A stretch of DNA of 64,000 nt from Pseudoalteromonas byunsanensis. Its GTDB lineage: Bacteria; Pseudomonadota; Gammaproteobacteria; Enterobacterales; Alteromonadaceae. Under the pieces are notes generated by a model. It was given only the letters and a program-made list of their open reading frames with translations, was not told the DNA's origin and searched no databases. Location of the stretch: assembly GCF_001854475.1 (NCBI RefSeq), contig NZ_MNAN01000028.1, positions 165,640 to 229,639 on the forward strand, in the 5' to 3' direction. Both the position numbers and the translations under genes were made by a program. Each line of letters starts with the position of its first letter. Position 1 is the stretch's first letter. Positions 47,941-57,194 of this stretch are shown one piece after another.

Positions 47941-48795
47941 CTAGCTAAAACGTTCCCCAAAATAGTCAACGGTGTCTTCTAAGATATCTTGATAATCATC
48001 TTCGTCCAACTCTAGTGTGGCTAGTACGTCTGATTTGATGTGTAACCAGTCAGGTGTATCTCTGAATCGTTTCTGTGTGTGAACTAGGTTTTCCGCCATT
48101 TTTAGCGTCGCATAGCTGAGCAAAGACTCTTGGTCTTGGGGACTGGATAAAAACTCTAAATCATGATGACGTAAAATCAGTTGGCAAATCGGCTTTGGTA
48201 AGTGCCAACCGGATGCCAGGAAATAACCCACAATCGTATGGTCGGTGTTATAAGCCTGCTCTTCAAATTGAGTAAGTGGTGTATCAAGGCTGTTATTGGC
48301 GATCTCGAGCACTTTGACATAGTCGAAATATTTAACCGCCATCGCAGGGATCCCCGCATCATGAAACAAGCCAAGCATATGAAGATTTTCAGAGGGAACT
48401 TGAGACTTAACTTTGTTGCCGATGAGTGTTGCAATCGCTGCAATTTCGCTAGAGGTATCCCAAAATCTCTCAAGACTAATACAGCAAGTATGTTGCTCAA
48501 ATGATTGCTGTAATAAGCAACTTGTTACTAACTGAGTGACACTATCAAGACCTAAAAACATAACTGCTTGTTTGATATCAGTGATGCTGCGAGACATTCC
48601 ATAAGTTGGTGAATTGATGACTTTAAGTACCGTGGCAGATGTTGAAAGGTCGGTAGCTATTAATTCTGCTATGTGTGTTAGCTCTGGCTCAGGTTGTTTT
48701 ATTGCTTCTTGTAGTTGTTCAAGAAGCTCAGGCTTGGGAGGCAAATTAAAGCCACTTGTTATGTCATTTATTATTTTGTCATCAATATTGATCAT
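47941..48795 (-). CDS. HDOD-domain signalling protein
   Basis: A 284-residue protein with an HDOD domain: LPPKPELLEQLQEAI, DLSTSATVLKVINSPTYGM, SITDIKQAVMFLG and GLFHDAGIPAMAV. HDOD proteins are regulatory relatives of HD hydrolases linked to motility, stress and c-di-GMP networks; no GGDEF or EAL is fused here. A 107-bp gap without a terminator precedes the NRAMP-like gene. Confidence 0.9.
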   Translation of the reverse strand: MINIDDKIINDITSGFNLPPKPELLEQLQEAIKQPEPELTHIAELIATDLSTSATVLKVINSPTYGMSRSITDIKQAVMFLGLDSVTQLVTSCLLQQSFEQHTCCISLERFWDTSSEIAAIATLIGNKVKSQVPSENLHMLGLFHDAGIPAMAVKYFDYVKVLEIANNSLDTPLTQFEEQAYNTDHTIVGYFLASGWHLPKPICQLILRHHDLEFLSSPQDQESLLSYATLKMAENLVHTQKRFRDTPDWLHIKSDVLATLELDEDDYQDILEDTVDYFGERFS

Positions 48796-48952
48796 AATAT
48801 TCCCATCTGTGCATAGCTATGAGCTAAAGCATAGTCTATTTGTTGTGGGTGCAAGAGGCACAATCACTCTTCTGGAAGGGGAATTGTTCTGGATATTGCT
48901 ACGAATGTTAAATTTAAGTAGAGTTAGGTGATTTTTTTATTAAGGAACAAAT

Positions 48953-50506
48953 ATGGACTCACAGGCGAACGGTGAAGTAAATAATGGCGCAGTGACTCGA
49001 TTTCTGAATTTTATTGAACGGGTCGGTAATAAATTACCTGATCCCGCCATGATTTTTTTATTCTCAATGTTATTGATTTGGCTGCTTTCTTGGCTTTTTT
49101 CTACTACACAATTTGAATCGATTGACCCAAGAACAGGTCAGGCGATTGTGGTACATAACTTATTAAGTGGTGATGCGCTTGCAGGCTTTTTAGCATCTAT
49201 GGTTAAAACATTTACCAGTTTCGCCCCTTTAGGCGTGGTATTGGTTGCCATGTTAGGTGTTGGTGTGGCAGAGCATTCTGGCTATATCAATGTAGGTCTT
49301 AAATTGATGCTCAAGCGTACACCTCAAATCTTACTCACTCCTTCAATTATTTTGGTTGCAATTGTAAGCCACACTGCAACAGATGCGGGCTATGTACTGG
49401 TTATTCCACTTGCTGGCGTGATTTTCTATGCAATGGGGCGTCATCCTTTGGCTGGTATTGCAGCTGCGTTTGCCGGAGTAAGCGGTGGTTTTAGTGCCAA
49501 CTTTATTCCTTCAGGGATTGACCCTCTATTACAAAGCTTTACGCAAAGTGCGGCTCATATTATCGACCCTGATATGTTGATTAACCCGTTAAATAATTGG
49601 TTTTTTACATCAGCATCAAGTGTTTTTATTATTTTATTGGGCTGGTACATCACGGATAAAATTATAGAACCACGGCTAAAAAACACCCTCGTGGATGGAG
49701 ATACAAACAATCTGCCTGAATTTCATGAAGTCACAGATGTTGAGCGCAAAGGGTTTTATGTTGCCACTTCAGTGATGCTCGCTGGTATTGCTTTACTTGT
49801 TTATGCCGCAAGTGGTGAAGACTCTGCATTGCGCAGCTCTTCAGGTGCATTAACAGACTTTAGTGCGCCGTTGATGCAATCAATCGTGCCACTGATATTT
49901 TTACTGTTTTGGATCCCAGGTGCTGTGTTTGGCTTTATGGTAGGAACCTTCAAATCCTCCAAAGACATGATAGATGCTATGAGCAAATCAATGGGCAGCA
50001 TGGCTTATTATATTGTCATGGCATTTTTCTGTTCATTGTTTATTGCGGCATTTGCTAAGTCTAACTTAGGTGCCTTGTTGGCAATTGAAGGTGCTGAAGT
50101 GCTCAAATCTCTAGCACTACCAAGTGGCATTACGGTGGTTGGAATTATCTTCTTAACTGCATTTGTGAATCTATTTGTGGGCTCTAGTTCGGCAAAGTGG
50201 GCTTTGCTAGGGCCAATTTTTGTGCCTATGTTAATGCAACTGGGAATTTCACCGGATTTAAGTCAGGCGGCGTACCGCGTTGGAGATTCAAGCTCGAATA
50301 TAATCACGCCATTGATGCCTTATTTCCCACTGGTTGTGGTCTATTGTCAGAAATATGTTAAGGGGACAGGTATTGGTACATTGATAGCCATGATGCTGCC
50401 ATATTCGATAGCCTTTTTGATTGGCTGGAGCTTGTTCTTATTAATTTACTGGGGGCTGGATATTCCCTTGGGCCTACAAGCTAGTTATGAATACATAGGT
50501 TTGTAA
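48953..50506 (+). CDS. AbgT-family transporter
   Basis: A 517-residue inner-membrane protein of the AbgT family: NFIERVGNKLPDPAMIFLFSML near the N-terminus, re-entrant motifs SHTATDAGYVLVIPL and VNLFVGSSSAKWALLGPIFVPML. E. coli AbgT imports p-aminobenzoyl-glutamate; relatives such as MtrF export sulfonamide-like compounds. Substrate not determinable. AAGGAAC is before the ATG. Confidence 0.93.
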   Translation: MDSQANGEVNNGAVTRFLNFIERVGNKLPDPAMIFLFSMLLIWLLSWLFSTTQFESIDPRTGQAIVVHNLLSGDALAGFLASMVKTFTSFAPLGVVLVAMLGVGVAEHSGYINVGLKLMLKRTPQILLTPSIILVAIVSHTATDAGYVLVIPLAGVIFYAMGRHPLAGIAAAFAGVSGGFSANFIPSGIDPLLQSFTQSAAHIIDPDMLINPLNNWFFTSASSVFIILLGWYITDKIIEPRLKNTLVDGDTNNLPEFHEVTDVERKGFYVATSVMLAGIALLVYAASGEDSALRSSSGALTDFSAPLMQSIVPLIFLLFWIPGAVFGFMVGTFKSSKDMIDAMSKSMGSMAYYIVMAFFCSLFIAAFAKSNLGALLAIEGAEVLKSLALPSGITVVGIIFLTAFVNLFVGSSSAKWALLGPIFVPMLMQLGISPDLSQAAYRVGDSSSNIITPLMPYFPLVVVYCQKYVKGTGIGTLIAMMLPYSIAFLIGWSLFLLIYWGLDIPLGLQASYEYIGL

Positions 50507-50584
50507 TTGCCAAGAATTCAATAGTATGGGCTCCTGTGTGGTGGTAATCTTTCAGTTAAACCATTGCATAAAACGGAGCCCTAT

Positions 50585-51019
50585 ATGCAAGTTAACGTGA
50601 CCTCAGACTCTCTCCTTATTCTCTCTTATTTGGATGACATCCACGAATATCTTAGCCAATCTTACTGGGCGGAGAGCATTCCAAAACCACTACTTAAAAA
50701 GGCGTTAGACAATAGTGTATGCTTTGCCATCATAGACCCCAAAGAGGGATTGATGGCATTCGCTCGTATGGTCACAGATAAAGCCACATTTGGTTACTTG
50801 GCTGATGTTTTTGTACGACAGCCTTTTCGCGGCCAAGGGTTGAGCAAAAGGTTGATGGAAGCGGTTATAGCGCACCCTGATCTACAGGGGTTACGTCGCA
50901 CAATGTTGGTAACTAGGGACGCACACGCTCTTTATGAGCAATTTGGGTTTAAATCATTAACCGATGCCCATCCGTTTATGCAAATAGCAGTACCTGATAT
51001 TTACAAACAAAACTTGTAA
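50585..51019 (+). CDS. GNAT-family N-acetyltransferase
   Basis: A 144-residue GNAT protein: acetyl-CoA loop VRQPFRGQGLSKRLMEAV, and C-terminal YEQFGFKSL followed by PFMQIAVPDIY typical of YitF/Aac-like small GNATs. The ATG at 50585 is chosen for its CGGAG about 7 bp upstream; a TTG seven codons earlier lacks one. Substrate unknown. Confidence 0.88.
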   Translation: MQVNVTSDSLLILSYLDDIHEYLSQSYWAESIPKPLLKKALDNSVCFAIIDPKEGLMAFARMVTDKATFGYLADVFVRQPFRGQGLSKRLMEAVIAHPDLQGLRRTMLVTRDAHALYEQFGFKSLTDAHPFMQIAVPDIYKQNL

Positions 51020-51080
51020 CAAAAAGCAGATACGATGCGCTTACATGTTTAAACGTATAAATTAAAGTGGTTGTTGTGCT

Positions 51081-51119
51081 AACACCTGCTAAATTTACAT
51101 ATTGTGCAGGCGTTTTTTT
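51081..51119 (+). terminator. Rho-independent terminator after the GNAT gene
   Basis: AACACCTGC pairs with GCAGGCGTT (one mismatch) over a 16-nt loop, and a run of seven Ts follows. It lies 24 bp before the chemoreceptor start. Confidence 0.75.
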
Positions 51120-51142
51120 GCAGCAAGTAGTAGAGGTATGCG

Positions 51143-53479
51143 GTGAGAATAAAAAGCAAAATTGTATTAAACGTGGCAATTATTGTTGCCGCAGCGGTGA
51201 TAGCGACAGCTGGCATTCTAACAACTTTAGCGAAATCAAACGCTAATAATGCATTGCAGGAGCAGTTACAAAACCGTTTGGTGGGTGTCAGGGATGCAAA
51301 AAGAGAACAACTAGAAAGCTACTTTGTCATGATGCAGCAGCAGATAAAAACGCTGGCGTCCTCAGCGATGACAGTCGATGCGACAATTGCATTTCGGTCA
51401 GGTTTTTCTCAGTATCAGCAGCAATTTTCAGGCTCAACTCAGGAGCAGATAAATACGTCTTTGCAGCGTTTTTATCAGCAGCAATTTGCTGCAAACTATC
51501 GTGAGCTAAATGATAATGCGGAAATAAATACGCAAAAGCTGTTGGCTGATCTCTCTACAAACGCGAGGGCGATTCAATATACTTACATTGCTAATAACCG
51601 TCATCCGTTAGGAAGTAAAAGTGAGTTGTATGATGCCCAAGATGGCAGTGATTATGCTCAAACTCATGTAAAGTATCACGAATCTTACAAACAGCTGCTA
51701 GAGTCTTTTGGCTATTATGATATTTTTATCGTTGATGCGAACACGGGTGATGTTGTTTACTCTGTGTTTAAGGAACTCGACTTTGCAACTTCCTTGCGCT
51801 CAGGCCCATATAGTAGTTCAGGTCTGGGTGATGCTTATCAAGCGGCAATGAAAACACAGCAAGGGGAAGTTACCCTGATTGATTTTAAACCCTACACACC
51901 TTCTTATGAGGCTCCAGCGGCATTCTTATCAACCCCTATATTTAGTAATAACCAGCGTATAGGCGTGCTTATTTTTCAGGCGCCAGTAGACAACATAAAC
52001 AACATTATGAACTACGACCAACAATGGCTTCAAAGAGGACTGGGCGAAACTGGAGAAACATATCTGGTTGGTGAAGATCACCTGATGCGCTCTCAAAGTC
52101 GTTTGTTTTTGGAAAACAAGTCTCAATATTTAACCAATCTTAAAAGCCAAGGTGTTGCCAGCCAAGTGATCAATCAAATAGAAGCTAAAAACTCAACCTT
52201 AGGTTTAGCACAGGTGAAAACGCAGGCTGTTGAGAAAGCTCTTCGAGGCCAAAGAGGCTTTTTACAGGCCAACAACTACTTTGAAACAGAGGTGGTTTCT
52301 GCATTTGCGCCATTAGATTTAATGGGTCTTCGCTGGGCGATAGTTAGTGAAATAAGCACTGATGAGGGCTTTGAAGCCAGCGAAAGTCTCTTGGAGACTA
52401 TGTTGATTGCCGCTGTGATGCTTAGTGTGGTGCTGATCTTGATGGGACTGGCAATTGCTTGGTTCTTAGGTGGTTATTTATCTAAACCAGTACTTGCAAT
52501 AAATGACTTTGTGGTGAAAGTAGCGACTTCACTTGATTTGTCTTTACGGGCAAATTTACGATTTAACAAGGCTGATAACGATGAAATAGGTCAGGTGGGC
52601 CGCTCACTAAATAAGATGATGCAAAGCATCAATGAAGCTATGTGTGAAGTTTCAGATTCATCTAAGAATTTGGATCGCTCCGTGACCTCGCTCAGAGAGA
52701 ACTTTAACAAAGTCGCGACCCAGTCATCGGAGCAATCCAGCATGACTATGCAACTGTCAGCTGCTATAGAGCAGATGGCGCAAACCTCTGAATCTTTAGC
52801 ACAATCAGCCGAAAGTTCAAATGAAGCAACACATAGTGCCGTTGAGCAAGTGGCGGGCGGTAAAGCTAATGTAGAGGCCAATGTCAGCAACAACAACGAA
52901 CTAAAAAGTATAATCACAGCAACGTCTGATGAAGTAAACAAGGTGGCAAAAGATAGTGCAGATATTGGCTCTGTTTTGGAAGTTATAAAGGGGATTGCCG
53001 AGCAAACGAATCTATTAGCGTTAAATGCTGCGATAGAGGCCGCACGGGCGGGAGAGCAAGGGCGCGGATTTGCTGTTGTGGCGGACGAAGTACGGGCGTT
53101 GGCACAAAAGACTCAGGATTCTACCAAAGAGATCCATACTATCATAGAGGCCTTACAGGGAGGCTCTAAACAAACGGTTGCCTCCATGCAAGAGGCGTTA
53201 GCAAGTGTTGAACAAACTTTTGCCACAACAACTTATGTCACGACGTCATTTGAGCAGATAAACGAGCAAGTAATGGCAATTGAGAGCTACAATTCTCAGG
53301 TGGCAACAGCAACTTCACAGCAAAGTGCAGTAGCAAAAGATATGGCACATCAGGTATCAAGCATCAGTGATTTGGCGCAGAACAATAGCAATAACATTCA
53401 GATTGCGTCAGGTTGTTGCGATGAGGTCGAGTCAGAGTATCATCGTCTACAAGCATTAGTAGGACGTTTCAAGCTCTAG
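51143..53479 (+). CDS. Methyl-accepting chemotaxis protein with dCache-like sensor
   Basis: A 778-residue chemoreceptor: membrane segment 1 (about 9-28), long periplasmic sensor (30-425) with Cache-like features ([46 protein letters not shown] in parts), membrane segment 2 (about 432-452), HAMP, and a cytoplasmic signalling domain with the hairpin tip [20 protein letters not shown]. Start is GTG at 51143 with AGAGG upstream; the nearby ATG at 51138 is out of frame. Ligand unknown. Confidence 0.93.
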   Translation: MRIKSKIVLNVAIIVAAAVIATAGILTTLAKSNANNALQEQLQNRLVGVRDAKREQLESYFVMMQQQIKTLASSAMTVDATIAFRSGFSQYQQQFSGSTQEQINTSLQRFYQQQFAANYRELNDNAEINTQKLLADLSTNARAIQYTYIANNRHPLGSKSELYDAQDGSDYAQTHVKYHESYKQLLESFGYYDIFIVDANTGDVVYSVFKELDFATSLRSGPYSSSGLGDAYQAAMKTQQGEVTLIDFKPYTPSYEAPAAFLSTPIFSNNQRIGVLIFQAPVDNINNIMNYDQQWLQRGLGETGETYLVGEDHLMRSQSRLFLENKSQYLTNLKSQGVASQVINQIEAKNSTLGLAQVKTQAVEKALRGQRGFLQANNYFETEVVSAFAPLDLMGLRWAIVSEISTDEGFEASESLLETMLIAAVMLSVVLILMGLAIAWFLGGYLSKPVLAINDFVVKVATSLDLSLRANLRFNKADNDEIGQVGRSLNKMMQSINEAMCEVSDSSKNLDRSVTSLRENFNKVATQSSEQSSMTMQLSAAIEQMAQTSESLAQSAESSNEATHSAVEQVAGGKANVEANVSNNNELKSIITATSDEVNKVAKDSADIGSVLEVIKGIAEQTNLLALNAAIEAARAGEQGRGFAVVADEVRALAQKTQDSTKEIHTIIEALQGGSKQTVASMQEALASVEQTFATTTYVTTSFEQINEQVMAIESYNSQVATATSQQSAVAKDMAHQVSSISDLAQNNSNNIQIASGCCDEVESEYHRLQALVGRFKL

Positions 53480-53496
53480 TCAGGTAGCGACCTGAC
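53479..53496. terminator. Bidirectional hairpin after the chemoreceptor
   Basis: GTCAGGT, loop AGCG, ACCTGAC: a 7-bp stem that begins at the stop of the chemoreceptor and faces the converging transporter gene. Confidence 0.6.
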
Positions 53497-53515
53497 CAGA
53501 GCTTATACAACCTAT

Positions 53516-54775
53516 TTAACCTAGCATGTTATACAGCAGTGCAGAAACCGCTAGCAGACCCACGCTCAGTACAAAGTAAGTGCTAACGTGGGCTCTGTAT
53601 GGTTGTAAAGCGCGCACTTTAAACACTGAGGCTGTGGGCATAATAAACAAAATCATGGCAATGATAGGCCCAGAAATCGCCCCCATCATGTCTAAGATAC
53701 TTGGATTGGCAACAGCACATACCCAAATAGCAATAAACATAAATCCAATTCCCAGTTTGTCGGCCTGCGCAAATGTCAGAGATAGTTGTTTGGTTATCAG
53801 TCCATTAAAGCTTTCACGTGCCCCCATAAAGTGCCCCAAAAAGGATGAGGTAATGGCCACAAAGGCCACTAGAGGCCCAAGCATTGCGATAAAGGGATTA
53901 TCATAAATATTGGCTAGGTATGAAAGTACAGACACATTCGCTTGCTTAGCGTTATCCATTTGCTCGGGTGTTAAAGACAATACGCATGAAATAACGAACA
54001 ACAATACAAACATAATCAAGAAAACCGATGTGTACTTTAGAATACGTTCTGCTTTACTGGTCGCTTGCTGTTTGTAGTGACGTTTTTGTACGTTTGCGAA
54101 GCTGGAAATAGCCGCAGCGTGACTAAATGAGAATACGACAATGGGCACAGATAACCATAAAGTGGATGTCAGTTCACTTACCTTTGGTACCTCTAGTACT
54201 GGCATTTGCCAGTGTGGGATTAAATACAAAGAGAGAAAAAGCAATATTGCGACCAAGGGATAAACCAATACCGCAAAGGCGCGCATAATCATCTTCTCTC
54301 CTGCGAGCATAATCCCAATCATACCGGCGACCAACAACCCTGAGAGTGCGATTCGAGGTAATGACTCGAGTCCTAATTGGTTGACCATAAAGCTATCAAC
54401 CGTGTTAGTTAGGCCAACCCCATAAATTAGCAGGATCGGAAATATTGAAAAGAAATACAGTAATGAGATGAGGCGACCAGACATCGCGCCAAAATGTTCC
54501 TCTACTACGTCGGTAAAGTCCGCATTTTCTTGCTTAGAGGACAGTACAAATCGGGCAAGCCCTCTGTGTGCTAAATAAGTCATCGGAAATGCTAACAAGG
54601 TCATCACCAGTAACGGCCAAAATCCACCAATGCCTATATTGATTGGTAAGAATAAAATGCCTGCACCCACTGCGGTGCCAAAAAGACTAAGGACCCAATG
54701 GGTGTCATGTTTACTCCAGTTACCCCAACTGGCTGAAGGTATATCGTTTGCGATAGCTTCTGGGGAATTACTCAT
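53516..54775 (-). CDS. SdaC-like HAAAP-family amino acid transporter
   Basis: A 419-residue protein with about 11 membrane segments of the hydroxy/aromatic amino acid permease family. The N-terminus HDTHWVLSLFGTAVGAGILFLPINIG and VVEEHFGAMSGRLISLLYFFSIFPILLIY (seen in parts) closely follow E. coli SdaC, the serine:proton symporter, from memory. Serine is the best guess, but relatives take threonine or aromatic residues. No serine deaminase is next to it. Confidence 0.88.
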   Translation of the reverse strand: MSNSPEAIANDIPSASWGNWSKHDTHWVLSLFGTAVGAGILFLPINIGIGGFWPLLVMTLLAFPMTYLAHRGLARFVLSSKQENADFTDVVEEHFGAMSGRLISLLYFFSIFPILLIYGVGLTNTVDSFMVNQLGLESLPRIALSGLLVAGMIGIMLAGEKMIMRAFAVLVYPLVAILLFLSLYLIPHWQMPVLEVPKVSELTSTLWLSVPIVVFSFSHAAAISSFANVQKRHYKQQATSKAERILKYTSVFLIMFVLLFVISCVLSLTPEQMDNAKQANVSVLSYLANIYDNPFIAMLGPLVAFVAITSSFLGHFMGARESFNGLITKQLSLTFAQADKLGIGFMFIAIWVCAVANPSILDMMGAISGPIIAMILFIMPTASVFKVRALQPYRAHVSTYFVLSVGLLAVSALLYNMLG

Positions 54776-55142
54776 AAAATATATCCTGAGTTTTACAAAA
54801 TTTTCCGGATCATAATAGAAGTTAGATAAAGATTCATGTGCTAATCAGCTCTTCAGATGAGTTATGCATAAAGAGTGTTCGAAGTGTTTAATAGTTGTGC
54901 TTATTGCTCAAGAAACTGTTGCACAGAGAGCTAGGTTATAATAACTATGTGAAGACTTTTTACTAGGTTTATCAATGCTATTCCGGCTTAAGCCTATTTA
55001 AGGAAGAAAAAATTTCAAAAAATAATTCATTTAATTCAATGGGATATGAGAAATTAGTTTTGATTTGGTTAATAATCATTTCATTTTTTTCACATTTCCC
55101 TAATATAAATATGTTCGTGGTATGCTTTCAAATGTGAGCAAA
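54776..55142. other. AT-rich intergenic region
   Basis: A 367-bp gap upstream of the divergent transporter and peptide module. It is clearly more AT-rich than its surroundings, with poly-A and poly-T tracts near 55005-55095. It should contain the transporter promoter. A 32-codon hydrophobic frame at 55039-55137 lacks a ribosome site and was not called. I see no other gene or repeat. Confidence 0.6.
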
Positions 55143-55171
55143 TTCACGAATAGTTTATCGCCGCATAAAAT
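55143..55171 (+). promoter_or_regulatory. Sigma70-type promoter of the small-peptide module
   Basis: TTCACG (-35, four of six matches), a 17-bp spacer, and TAAAAT (-10, five of six). The predicted transcription start is near 55178, about 35 bp before the first small ORF. Spacing is ideal; not experimentally known. Confidence 0.55.
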
Positions 55172-55213
55172 GTTTCATCTTTTAGACGTCCAGAATTGAC
55201 GTAAGGTTATTAT

Positions 55214-55279
55214 ATGTTTAACATCGGGGTAACATTTTTTGCGGCATTCATTATACAATTTATATTAAGAGGTAAATGA
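55214..55279 (+). CDS. 21-residue hydrophobic peptide
   Basis: A very small ORF: 21 residues, starting MFNIGVTFFAAFII and ending in the basic RGK, long enough to span a membrane once. It has AAGG 7 bp before its ATG, lies behind the predicted promoter, and its stop is one base from the next ATG. Size and composition recall small membrane peptides or type I toxin peptides, but no homologue is claimed. It could also be a leader ORF controlling translation of the following peptide. Confidence 0.45.
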   Translation: MFNIGVTFFAAFIIQFILRGK

Positions 55280-55280
55280 A

Positions 55281-55460
55281 ATGTTGGCACTGAATAAAGT
55301 TATAGGGAATATTTTGAGGCTTAATACTTGTGATAGAGCATTGCCAAAGAATAAGCAGCTTACTTTGAGCCAGAAACACAGCAGTGAATTGGAAGTACAT
55401 CAGTGTTCGTTGGTGTCTGGCGCAGGTTCTTCTGGTCACGGTCACCAACCGCCAGAATAA
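55281..55460 (+). CDS. 59-residue microcin/RiPP-like precursor peptide
   Basis: A small gene with AAGAGG 8 bp before its ATG, translationally coupled to the preceding ORF. The product begins MLALNKVIGNILRLN and contains LTLSQKHSSELEVHQCSLVSGAG, then a short tail SSGHGHQPPE. The stretch ELE...VSGAG resembles class II microcin/double-glycine leaders (for example LTLNELDSVSGG of colicin V), with Gly-Ala in place of Gly-Gly. If cleaved there, an 11-residue Gly/His/Pro product would remain. Two Cys (17, 42) lie in the leader; there is no Trp. No C39 transporter or modifying enzyme is nearby. Confidence 0.6.
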   Translation: MLALNKVIGNILRLNTCDRALPKNKQLTLSQKHSSELEVHQCSLVSGAGSSGHGHQPPE

Positions 55461-55488
55461 GGCTTGCCAAGTATTTGATAGGAAAAGC

Positions 55489-56037
55489 ATGAATGAACTT
55501 TACACATTAGTAGCTTGGGGATTGCGAGCATTAGAATGTGCAGTTTTAATCTTGGTTATTTTAAATCTTAAATGGCGAAATATACCCATATATGGTGTTT
55601 ATAGATTTAATTCTCTTGCTGATGAAGAGCTTTATTCATGTTTTTTAACCTGTCTATGCTTGTTTGCTATAAATATACTTATTACTCATACAATACCTTA
55701 CATTTTCTCACTGGAATTGGGGGTATTTGAGCTGAGGCGGCTTTACTATTCATTCTTAGTAAGTATCTCAGCAATCTTTTGTCTATTGATATTTTTCTTT
55801 CATTCTATAAAAAATTGTCGGTTCTCTTTTGTGGCAAGGACTTGCTTGTTTATGAGTTTCATAGGAACGCTGATAAACCTTTTGCAGTTGATATTAAGAG
55901 GGTATTTTGACATTAATATCCTTTATAGTTTTTACGGTCCTTTCATCGCTTCCCAATCAATAATGGACATAGCCATTACCATGTTTTTTGTGCTTAAATT
56001 TACTTCTCAAATACACCGAGCGAGAGTCGCTACATGA
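55489..56037 (+). CDS. Polytopic membrane protein, possible immunity protein
   Basis: Not recognised. A 182-residue protein with about five membrane segments (roughly 7-27, 49-73, 84-104, 112-136, 146-172). I start at ATG 55489 (MNELYTLVAWG), with AGGA 6 bp upstream; the upstream extension to 55384 would overlap the peptide gene in another frame and is polar, so it is unlikely. It follows the peptide by 28 bp, the place where immunity or export proteins often sit. That role is only a guess. Confidence 0.7.
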   Translation: MNELYTLVAWGLRALECAVLILVILNLKWRNIPIYGVYRFNSLADEELYSCFLTCLCLFAINILITHTIPYIFSLELGVFELRRLYYSFLVSISAIFCLLIFFFHSIKNCRFSFVARTCLFMSFIGTLINLLQLILRGYFDINILYSFYGPFIASQSIMDIAITMFFVLKFTSQIHRARVAT

Positions 56038-56399
56038 TGCTGCTCTTCGTCATGGTCTGCCTCACTTGCTTGATTTTTTTTTGCTTTGTTATGTCATTGG
56101 TCAAAGGTGTAAACTTATCCCCAAGTGAGCAAAGACTGAAGGCGTTTTTGGTTCGTTCAAAACCCTGCCAAAGTGAACCAATCGCCAAAAAATCCTACGA
56201 CCAAGCTTATGACATTGTTATGGATTTAGGTGAAATACTCGAAAGCGACAATGACTTTGTTAAATATGACGGTGTAAAAGTAATGTTTAAGCGAGTCAGC
56301 GAGTTTAGGGAGTCAGAACAAACACATCATTGTAGAATGACCAACTCTGATACTTCGAGCTGTGATAAAACTGTTCCAGTTCTAAAGGTAGTGAAATAG
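56034..56399 (+). CDS. Single-span hypothetical protein
   Basis: Not recognised. A 121-residue protein with one N-terminal membrane segment (about 3-24) and a polar, partly charged cytoplasmic part including LSPSEQRLKAFLVRSKPC and AYDIVMDLGEILESD. It overlaps the previous gene by 4 bp (ATGA), so the two are probably made together. Four Cys occur in the tail. It ends the module; no terminator is clear in the following 160 bp. Confidence 0.65.
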   Translation: MMLLFVMVCLTCLIFFCFVMSLVKGVNLSPSEQRLKAFLVRSKPCQSEPIAKKSYDQAYDIVMDLGEILESDNDFVKYDGVKVMFKRVSEFRESEQTHHCRMTNSDTSSCDKTVPVLKVVK

Positions 56400-56560
56400 T
56401 TACAAGCATGGTTTAGGCGAGTTTGCTTACGTGTTTAATAAGCTTTAGTCGTGATTATCTTAGTAAGAGCTGCATATTTTGAACAACATCGAACAGGTGG
56501 CGCCAGTGAGTCAGTTGATTTGGTTTGTGCCTGTTTTGTGGAGTGATTAACGGCTTGCGA

Positions 56561-57007
56561 TTATGCACTCTTATTTTTTCTAAAAGATCCTACCAACAAA
56601 GGCTTTAAATCTCTTAATAACAGCTGTCCACTGGTCTCGAAGTCTGCGGCCTTAGTCGATTTGAACCATCCCAGATGGCACATAAATAACAACGTTTCTT
56701 TTGCGGTTTTTACAAATTGTTGCTCGAATTCGTCCTCTGACAAAGTCGGGGCTGAAACGTGCGCACTGATTGGGTTGTTTGTGGTCGCATTGGGGTGGTT
56801 TTCACCAGTGATTAACCACTGGGCGAATGCTTTTGTCGATGGATTTTCAAAAAACTTAGAAATAACCGAAAGTGTGGGCTCTCGCTCACCTTTCTCATAC
56901 TTTCGATATGATGGAACAGGGATTTCTAACATTTCAGCAAAGTTTACCTGAGATTCATCCACCGAAATGCGTAATTGTTTTAATCTTGTTGCAAAAGTAT
57001 TTGACAT
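56561..57007 (-). CDS. XRE-family transcriptional regulator
   Basis: A 148-residue protein with an N-terminal helix-turn-helix (residues 1-60): FATRLKQLRISVDESQVNFAEMLEIPVPSYRKYEKGEREPTLSVI (read in parts), as in phage-type repressors. The C-terminal 85 residues are helical and unassigned. The start is ATG 57007; an in-frame TTG at 57025 is less likely. It faces away from the next XRE gene across 187 bp and may control both and the peptide module. Confidence 0.8.
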   Translation of the reverse strand: MSNTFATRLKQLRISVDESQVNFAEMLEIPVPSYRKYEKGEREPTLSVISKFFENPSTKAFAQWLITGENHPNATTNNPISAHVSAPTLSEDEFEQQFVKTAKETLLFMCHLGWFKSTKAADFETSGQLLLRDLKPLLVGSFRKNKSA

Positions 57008-57100
57008 ATAACCCAATCCGATCAATTATTTTACCAGTTGACCCAGATAGGCTACATGAAATAAATCATCTTGTCTATTTCGGTGTGTCAAGGGCTGTGG

Positions 57101-57165
57101 ATGTAGTGAAGTACATTCAAATAGGACCATTTGGTGATTTGCAATCAACAGTTGTACAGGTTGTA
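57101..57165. promoter_or_regulatory. Candidate operators between divergent XRE genes
   Basis: Two elements in the shared 187-bp region: an inverted repeat ATGTA-N6-TACAT (57101-57116) and two direct copies of GTTGTA nine bases apart (57151-57156 and 57160-57165). These are possible binding sites for one or both regulators. Short repeats of this size occur by chance, so this is tentative. Confidence 0.35.
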
Positions 57166-57194
57166 AAATACCCATTATTACCAAATATGGATAT

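Noticed and set aside
55039-55137. 32-codon hydrophobic frame with ATG in the AT-rich gap
   Set aside because: No Shine-Dalgarno site (nearest AAGGAAG is over 30 bases upstream), and hydrophobic frames are expected in AT-rich DNA.
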